Source: Phanerochaete sordida
Taxonomy: Eukaryota; Basidiomycota; Agaricomycetes; Polyporales; Phanerochaetaceae
Assembly (NCBI GenBank): GCA_019973155.2
Contig: BPQB01000014.1
Location: 372,001 to 436,000 of the forward strand
Direction of reading: 5' to 3'
Length of the DNA stretch: 64,000 bases
This document shows positions 57,450 through 64,000 of this stretch, piece after piece. The stretch's first letter is position 1, and every line of letters begins with the position of its first letter. The notes under the pieces were generated by a model. That model was given only the letters and a program-made list of their open reading frames with translations. It made no database searches and was not told the origin of the DNA. A program made the position numbers and the translations under genes.

Positions 57450-57568
57450 ATGACGACCGCGTCGTAACGCGAAACCTTGGGCGCCTACTGCCCAGACCAC
57501 CTTCGCCTCCTCTCTCATCTTCGAAATCCGCGTACGCTACCGCTTTAGTCCTACAAATCTGCTTCGTT
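57450..57568 (+). promoter_or_regulatory. Conserved BTB promoter block (K3)
   Basis: ATGACGACCGCGT begins 119 bp before the K3 start, then GGGCGCCTA and CACCTTCGCCTCC. Confidence 0.58.
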
Positions 57569-58774
57569 ATGCCCGCGAGCACCCGCAGTCGACGCTCCGT
57601 TGACGACGCAGACACGCCCAACAAGCGACGGAAGGTCGAGCCGGCGGAGGACGAGGGGAGCGCTCTGCGCGACGTGGAGCTCGGGGACCGGTCGGAGGAT
57701 CTGTGGTTCGAGGATGGTAACGTCATTCTGGCGGCCGAGGGGATGTCTTTCCGCGTGCACAAGGGTATCTTGACCCTGCGCTCTGACGTGTTCAAGACGC
57801 TGCTGGACGACGCGAGTCTGGAGCGGCTCGAGGGCTGTCCTGTGTTCCGTGTGGAGGACAAGGGGAAGGACCTCCATGATTTGCTGTATATTATCTATAA
57901 TGGAGGTAAAAGGTGTGTTTTCTACCTAGTGCATGCAGGAATTAGGGCCCTGACTCATCCGAATGTAGCGACTGGCTGAATAGCACTCGCCCCACGATTG
58001 CGTACCACGACTTCCGGAGAGTCGTGGATATTGCGCTGAAGTACAACATCGAAGACGTCATTCGTGAAGCGGAGTATAGACTCTCGCAGGCCTTTCCAAC
58101 GGACAGCCTGGCCAGCTGGTACTCTACCGGCAATAATGCTCTCTCGCTGAGATTCAGCAGCCTCGAGTGTATCGACGCCCTGCGCATTAGCAGACTCTTG
58201 GCGGTGAACTCAATCCTCCCTCTCGTATTCTACGAGTGCTGCAACATCGCCCCATTTATGAAGATTGTGCGCGGCGTAAAGCTAGACGGCATTCCGGAAC
58301 CTATAATGCTCAGCCAGGACGACTTGGCGCTGTGTCTCCAAGGACGCGAGATGCTGATACAAGAATCAAGTCGGATTATGCGGGTCTTCCAGGAGCTTCT
58401 ATTCGCTGCGCCTTCTGATAGGTGCACACTGCAGCCGCATTGTCGACAAGCCCTTCTACTTCTCAGCTTATCCGCATCTGACGCAAAGCTGTATCTTGAG
58501 CCGAACGTTCTATATCCTATGGACAACTGGCTCGATGAACACGAAGCAAAGCCGGACTCAAAGCCATGTCGGCACTGCGACGCTACTCTCCGTGAGCGTA
58601 TTGACACGCGACGCGAGGAGGTCTGGTCCAAACTCGGCAAAATATTTGGGATCGCGGAATGGCCCGCAGGGGGGACGGTGAGCACGCTGTTCGCAGGCTA
58701 TCGTATCCTGGTTATCCTCAAGCCCAAACTTCATGCAGAAAAACCTCGAGAATTCCGCTGCGAATGGCGAATGA
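57569..58774 (+). CDS. BTB/POZ-domain protein (K3)
   Basis: Exons are 57569-57912, 57969-58677 and 58739-58774. It starts MPASTRSRRSVDDADT. The BTB core is DLWFEDGNVILAAEGMSF, RVHKGILTLRSDVFKTLL, LHDLLYIIYNGG. The C-terminal domain runs SDWLNSTRPTIAYHDF, VVDIALKYNIEDVIREA, LPLVFYECCN and PCRHCDATLRERI to IAEWPAGGT. The short last exon encodes KNLENSAANGE. Reading through the second intron would instead add 50-odd unrelated residues, which I consider unlikely. Confidence 0.84.
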
Positions 58775-59039
58775 TCCTCTGCGGGCCTACTGCTTCTCTA
58801 TCCGACTCCGCTGGTCGAGCGAATTTTCGCCGCGAGCTGGTGCTCTGAGAGACGTCGACGAAGGTGGACGGACGAGCCGCGGGCATAACGCGGCCACGCG
58901 TCGCACAGATCTCCTGTCTGTACGCGCGTACGCTCCCAGTTCTTCCTTGAAAGCTTGACACTCGGAGATCTATGCAATGCATAATTATGAGGGACATTTC
59001 ACCGTGCAGTGGGAGGCAGCTGGAGGCCGCGTAAGCACG

Positions 59040-59161
59040 ATGACGACCGCGTTTTGGTGAGTGGCATTCGGGCGCCTGGCGCCCAAACGACCTTCGCCTT
59101 CCCGCCCATCCTCGAGATCTCCATACACGAACGCGCTCTAGTTCTATACATCTCCTCTATC
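59040..59161 (+). promoter_or_regulatory. Conserved BTB promoter block (K4)
   Basis: ATGACGACCGCGTTTTGG begins 122 bp before the K4 start, followed by GGGCGCCTGGCG and ACCTTCGCCTTCCCGCCC. Confidence 0.58.
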
Positions 59162-60396
59162 ATGCCCGCGAGCACTCGCAGTCTACGCTCCGCTGACGGC
59201 GCAGACATGCCCAACAAGCGACGCAAGGTCGAGCCGGACGACGACGAGGAGAGCGCTCTCCGCGGCGTTGAGCTCGGAGACCGGGCGGAGCACCTATGGT
59301 TCGAGGATGGGAACGTGATCCTGGCGGCGAGGGGAATGTCCTTTCGGGTGCACAAGGGTATCCTGGCGCTGCGCTCCGACGTGTTCAGGACCATGTTGGA
59401 CGACGCGAGTCGGGAGCAAGTCGAGGGGCGTCCTGTCTTCCGTGTGGAGGACCAGGGGAAAGACCTCCGTGACCTACTGCATATAATTTACAACGGAGGC
59501 AACAGGTGCGTGTTCGGATTGGTATTCCACTGAGTCGATAGCTCTGACTTTGCCGAGTGTAGCGACTGGCTGAGTAGCTCTCGCCCTACGATCGAATACG
59601 CCGACTTCCGGAGAGTCGTCGACATTGCCCTGAAGTACAACATCAATGAAGTCATCAGCGAGGCGAAATACAGACTCTCGCGGGTCTTTCAGACGGACAG
59701 CCTGGAGAACTGGGACTCCGACCTGAGCCCCGACGGCGACCAAACACCACTGAGTATCTACCGCCGCGACTGCATCGATCTCCTTCCTCTCAGCAGGCGT
59801 TTGGGCATGCATTCCATCCTTCCACTCGTATTTTACACCTGCTGCAACGTCAACCCTGTTGAAAAGCTCGCGCATGGCGTGCAGCTAGACGGCGTTCCGA
59901 AACGTGTATACCTCGCTCCGAACGACTTGGCCTTGTGTCTCAAAGGCCGCGAGTCGCTGTCACAAGAGTCGAGCCGGATTATGCGAGTTCTGCACGAGCT
60001 AGCATCCGCTGACCGCGCGCCTTCCGAACGGTGCACAATGCAGGCGCGTTGTCGAAAGGCCTTTCTAATTCTCAGCTTATTCGCGCTCGACAAACATCTG
60101 TATTTTGAGTCGAGCGTTCTGGTTCCCATGGACGACTGGCTCGACGATTACGAAGAACAACCGAATGCGAGGCCCTGTCGGCACTGCGATGCCGTTCTCC
60201 GGAAGCGGATGGACGACCGGCGCAAGGCGGTTTGGTGTAAGCTCGGCGAGATTTTTGGGAGCGTGGAATGGCCGGCAGGAAAGAAGGTGAGTAGCTGCTT
60301 GCACGCCATCGTAACATGGACGTCCTGAAGCTCAGACTTCGCGCTTTGCTGCAGGATAACGTCGAAGGACCTGCATCGAATAATATCCTGGAGTAG
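59162..60396 (+). CDS. BTB/POZ-domain protein (K4)
   Basis: Exons are 59162-59505, 59563-60286 and 60355-60396. It starts MPASTRSLRSADGADM. The BTB core is HLWFEDGNVILAARGMSF, RVHKGILALRSDVFRTML, LRDLLHIIYNGG. The C-terminal domain continues SDWLSSSRPTIEY, VVDIALKYNINEVISEA and LPLVFYTCCNVNPVEKL, then PCRHCDAVLRKRM and SVEWPAGKK. The last exon is DNVEGPASNNILE. It is the closest relative of the broken fifth copy, whose surviving exon 2 begins at the RIMRVLHELASA segment. Confidence 0.85.
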
Positions 60397-60682
60397 ACGC
60401 TCTCCATGTTCCAGCTCAGCTAGTCAAGCGAATATACAGCACGGAGTAGAGCGTTGGGAGACGTCGACGAATACGTAGCTCCTCCGTAGTCCAGGAGAAC
60501 GGACCGTTTCTCAGGCACGCTTTACATGACTCTAGCACGGATTTCGTATTTCAATAATTTTTGTATCTCGTTTATGTTGACCGCCAACAAAGACGTCTTG
60601 GATTCCTATATCATGCAGCGAAGGCGACGCGTCGTCGCGCGACCAACGCGCGACGCGGCTGCAGACGACGTAAGTAAGCAGG

Positions 60683-60803
60683 ATGACGACCGCGTTCTGG
60701 CGCGGGGAAATTGAGCGCCTACCGTCGGATGCACTTTCGTCTCCCCGCTGATCGTCGAGTTTTGCACATACGACCGCCTGGCTCCCTGTAGAGGACCTCT
60801 TTT
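60683..60803 (+). promoter_or_regulatory. Conserved BTB promoter block (K5)
   Basis: ATGACGACCGCGTTCTGG begins 121 bp before the K5 start, with diverged downstream parts. The promoter of the disrupted gene is therefore still present and could drive the chimeric ORF. Confidence 0.55.
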
Positions 60804-61474
60804 ATGCCCGCCAGTACCCGCAGTCGACACTCTACCGGCGACGCAGACACACCCAGCAAGCGACGAAAAATCGAGCCCGAGGCGCACCAAAATGCCCTCC
60901 CAAGCGGCGTAGAGCTCGGAGAGAGGTCCGACGAGTTCTGGTTTGAGGATGGCAGCGTCATCATGGTGGCCCAGGGAATGTCCTTCCGGGTGCACAAGAG
61001 CGTGCTGGCGCTGCGCTCCGACGTGTTCAAGAGGCTGCTGGACGATGCAGGTCTGGAGCAGCTCGATGGCTGCGCTGTGTTGCGCGTGGAGGACCGGGGA
61101 GACAACCTCTGTGATCTGCTGCATGTCGTATATAACGGAGGCAACAGGTGCGTGTACTGCTTTATATCTGCCGCGGAGATTGCAGCATCTATTGGTTTGA
61201 AACCTCGCGTTGTGCAAGTAAGTATCATTCTGTCACCTCACGCGCATAGCTCTTTCCAACATGGTCATCTTTGCAGATATGGTTCCAGGTAGGAAATTTA
61301 CGCCTCACAAGGGTAGAACTGTCTCGCTGATTCTCCTTACGTGTGTCTCAGAATCAACGTATGAAGGAGAAGTTGCTGTTGACTCGTCCTCCTGAGCGGG
61401 TCGCCCTGAACAGAGATGCCGCTTCAGCGCCGCCTGCGATCGAAAGTCGACGCCCGATGACGGAACCTTGTTGA
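60804..61474 (+). CDS. BTB/POZ K5 first exon joined in frame to homeodomain C-terminal half (chimera)
   Basis: The BTB exon (60804-61147) is intact: MPASTRSRHSTGDADT, EFWFEDGSVIMVAQGMSF, VHKSVLALRSDVFKRLL, LCDLLHVVYNGG. Its normal intron is cut off by the duplication junction at about 61175. Reading on without splicing stays open (CVYCFISAA) and enters, in frame, the homeodomain exon copied from gene D (EIAASIGLKPRVVQ, to 61217). The copied introns then give IWFQ (61277-61288) and NQRMKEKLLLTRPPERV (61352-61474), for about 182 aa. The BTB domain is complete; the homeodomain keeps the recognition helix but lacks helix 1 and most of helix 2. Whether it is expressed is unknown. Otherwise this is a disrupted BTB gene plus a homeodomain pseudogene fragment. 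Confidence 0.6.
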
Positions 61475-63668
61475 GGTCCATCAGATATAAGCTACATGCT
61501 CATATTATCTCTGTAGGAGTCACATAGAGCAAACTGGAGACGTCGGAGATTCACCCCGAAGAGTCGCGAACAAAGGGCACATGATTTATTGACTTATTGC
61601 GAAATCATTGTTATCGAACTATTTTCAGTTCGTGGCACACTCCTAGGCACTCTCCTGGGGACGAGCAATAAACTTGAGCGCGCTGATGCCCGCCTTCAGC
61701 TTCGCCAAGCCGTCAGGGATACCAGCGAGGCCGTTCGGGAGTACCTCGACCTGGTTCGGCTACGCAGCTCATTCAGCCAAAGGTCGTTTGAGAAGTCGTC
61801 AACACACACCTTGATTTCGCCGGACTCGAGCAGTCCCGTGAGCCTCGCGTACAAACTCTTGCCGATCGCGCGGTGCTCAGCGAACTGCACACTCCCAAGA
61901 ATGTACAGAATCTCCTTCTCGGAGGTAACCTTGGCCGCATCGACGGCCCTGCAATGCACGATGACCAGGGTCCCGCCGGGCGCGAGCATGTCGTACCCAG
62001 CGTTCTGCGTGTCCGGGTCCGAGATCGCGTCGTACACGACCGTGATGGGCTTGCTCGTGATGGCCTGCACGGCCTGCGCAAGCTCCGAGAGCGGCGCGGC
62101 GCGATCAATGACGTGCGTCGCGCCGAGCGACTTGAGCAGCGCGCTGTTGTGGAGCGACGCAGTCGTGATGATGGGCGAGAAGCCGGAGAGCCTCGCCAGC
62201 TGTATAGCTGCTCGCAGAGTCAGCGACAGAGAGCAACAGATAGTCGCGGCCATGCGTACCGTGCTGACCGACGGACGACGACCCGCCGAGGATGACGATG
62301 GGCTCGCCTGCGTACTTGCCGCGGCCTGCAGCTTCCCACGGCGCGTCGAAGCCTATGCCGTGCGGCTGCTGGTTGTAGAGCGCGAGCGCAGCGGTGGCGA
62401 GCGCGAGAGGAATCGAGGCCGCCTGCTCGAAGGTCAGGTTCGCCGGGATCTGAGTGCGCGGTCAGTACAAGCCGCGTGGGAGGGGGACCAGGGCCAGAGC
62501 CCCGGGCAACGTACCTTGGCAACGATCTCCGCCTCGGTGACCGCATACTGCTGGAACGTCGCGTGGCGGTTGTCATAGGCACCTTGGAACAGCCTGTGCG
62601 GCATGAGTAGGGTACTACTGAGCGTATGTGGGCGAGACGTACACTTTGTCGCCGACAGCGACGTTCGTCACGCCCGTGCCGACCTTCTTCACGATGCCAG
62701 CACCATCGGTGCCGAGGATGGCGGGGAACTCTTTGAGGATCCCCTCAAACCCGTTGATCTTCCAGTCGGCGGGGTTAAGGCCGGCCGCGTGGATCTCGAT
62801 GAGGACCTCGCCGGCTCCGGGCTCCGGAATGTCGCGGTCCTGGATGAAGAGCTTGCCGCCGAGCTTTTCGAGGAAGAGAGCCTTCTGCGTGGACATATCT
62901 GCAATGCTGGGGATGTCTGGTGTAGTGTGGAGAGGTAGAACGAAGATGTCCTGCAGCGTGAAGTCTCGAAATGTGGCATATATACGCGAGTATGTGTGGG
63001 AGATTCGCGTAACGGACGTTAGGCATGATGTCTAGGACCTGGTCGTTCAGCGGGCAGAGTGTCCGATTTGTACGCCACTGCTTAGTCAGACGGATACGCC
63101 CTCCACAACTTATTATGATGGCACATATCGCTCGTGCGCTGCGCGAGAGGCTGCAAAAGCAATGCCAGGCAAGTGTTTGGTCGACAATTCCATGCACATA
63201 AATGGGACTGTCCTAAACAATGCATCGAGCTTACTTCTATGACTGCTTGATAGCGTGTCAGTCCTGGAAGCGGATTCTTGGAGCGACGTAGTCTTGCAAG
63301 CCTGGCCCGGCAATTTACGCCGAATCGTCCCGTGTCAGTCAGAGACATATGAGAGCGTCGTCTTGATAGTGTTTCCAAATTCTTTTCATTCTCTCCAGCA
63401 CCAGATGCAGACGTCGCAGCGGGTACAAGTTCGGCCGAACTCGGCCGGTGAGCTGTATCAAAGCAAAGCGCACGATTCGCTGACGGGCACTACTAGCTCA
63501 CGAGCGTGCCAAATCATGAGGAAGATGGTGCATGGATGGTGGGGCGTGAAGTTGGAACGGTAGCTCAATATTGGTGACAACATGGGCACGGTCAAGGGTT
63601 TCTGGGGTCTTCGGCAGGCGGGCGCGTGAGCCCGTTCCGCAGCACCTGGAGTCTGGTCGACTATGGGT
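61175..63668 (-). repeat. Segmental duplication, copy 2 (inverted partner of 35930-38436)
   Basis: The left junction lies at GGAGATTGCAG (61175), inside what was gene D's fifth homeodomain exon. The right junction lies near 63668, after the shared GCAGCACCTGGAGTCTGG. About 60 bp of unmatched sequence follows before BTB exon 2 resumes at about 63731. Roughly 410 bp of BTB exon 2 present in K4 is missing, so insertion came with a deletion. Confidence 0.87.
61643..62896 (-). CDS. MDR-family NAD(P)H-dependent reductase, GroES-like (paralogue 8, duplicate of paralogue 6)
   Basis: This is a near-identical inverted copy of the gene at 36702, with the same five-exon structure. It starts MSTQKALFLEKLGG (62896) and has HAAGLNPADWKI, LGTDGAGIVKKVG, GDKV, LFQGAYDNRHATFQQY, a loop ending GGSSSVGQ, LARLSGFSPIITTAS, and the end PNQVEVLPNGLAGIP then PQESA. 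Differences from paralogue 6 are few (for example KKVG for KKIG, and ESA for ENA). No disabling change was seen, and the promoter with its TATA element (62978-62984) came along, so it is probably functional. Confidence 0.9.
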
Positions 63669-63730
63669 CCACCGGGCTGTTATGAGCATACTAGTCTCAT
63701 TGAGCCACGTTGACACCGGCGTGAGGCGTC
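62897..63730. other. Upstream flank of paralogue 8 and duplication junction
   Basis: Copied noncoding sequence runs up to about 63668, then about 60 bp of unassigned sequence leads to the BTB remnant. No gene was found. Confidence 0.5.
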
Positions 63731-64000
63731 GATTATGCGAGTTCTGCACGAACTAGCATCCGCTGAACGTGCGCCTTCCGAACGGCGCACGATGCAGGCA
63801 CACTGTCGATAGGCCTTTTTAATTCTCAGCTTATTCGCGCTCGACAAAAATCTGTATTTCGAGCCGAGCGTCCTGGCTTTCATGGACGACTGGCTTGATG
63901 ACTACGAAGAACAACCGAATGCTAGGCCCTGTCGGCACTGCGATGCCGTTCTCCGGAAGCGCACGGACGAGCGGCGCGAGGCGGTGTGGTGCAAGCTTGG
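63731..64000 (+). pseudogene. BTB gene exon 2 remnant (3' part, runs off the window)
   Basis: Translation gives IMRVLHELASAERAPSERR, then after an in-frame TAG (CACTGTCGATAGGCC, where K4 has AAG) AFLILSLFALDKNLYFEPSV, MDDWLDDYEEQPNARPCR and REAVWCKLG to the window edge. It matches K4 exon 2 from 59977 on. It is the other half of the fifth BTB gene, separated from exon 1 by the 2.5 kb duplication, and has begun to decay. It could alternatively be the end of a sixth, deleted copy. Confidence 0.78.

Overview
The window looks like nuclear DNA of an Agaricomycete fungus, probably of the Polyporales type. Genes are split by 45-65 bp GT-AG introns. There are lineage-type expansions of F-box-like, BTB and zinc-independent MDR reductase genes, and a Plavaka-type DNA transposon. 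No rRNA, tRNA, CRISPR or bacterial-style operon was seen. All gene models are manual splices read from the sequence, without transcripts.

Layout. Eight paralogous medium-chain reductase (MDR, GroES-like) genes are scattered on both strands at 0.3, 13.3, 15.4, 25.8, 34.1, 36.7, 47.2 and 61.6 kb, with one decayed fragment at 1.9 kb. Four F-box-like genes of one subfamily lie at 10.2, 17.0, 23.6 and 38.1 kb. Six of a second subfamily lie at 28.2, 30.0, 43.3, 44.8, 50.6 and 52.7 kb. A BTB/POZ family fills 52.2-64 kb: one decayed copy, four intact copies and a disrupted fifth. Single-copy genes are an aldo/keto reductase (41.7 kb), a KEN-box Ser/Pro-rich protein (31.5 kb) and an acidic orphan (22.1 kb).

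Mobile DNA. A 5.8 kb Plavaka-type element (3494-9310) has matching ends, a TAC target duplication, a transposase and a divergent accessory gene. A 1.55 kb element (48633-50181) has different ends and a TTA duplication. Two MITE-like inverted-repeat elements lie at 2.2-2.9 and 3.07-3.34 kb. Both larger elements may have split minus-strand reading frames.

Most interesting. F-box-like gene 38137-40382 appears to continue by phase-compatible introns into a canonical homeodomain, whose IWFQ core sits on a 12-nt micro-exon. Paralogue 17029-19581 has a matching but degenerate tail. A 2.5 kb block (35930-38436) holding that homeodomain tail and an MDR gene was copied in inverted orientation to 61175-63668, inside the fifth BTB gene. 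The copy replaced part of the BTB second exon and joined the BTB exon in frame to the C-terminal half of the homeodomain, giving a possible new BTB-homeodomain chimera. A tandem F-box/BTB divergent pair (50.6-52.6 and 52.7-55.5 kb) shows one unit decaying.

How the genes work together is not evident. No PKS, NRPS, terpene synthase or transporter accompanies the reductases. The window reads as a rapidly duplicating accessory region rather than a pathway cluster.
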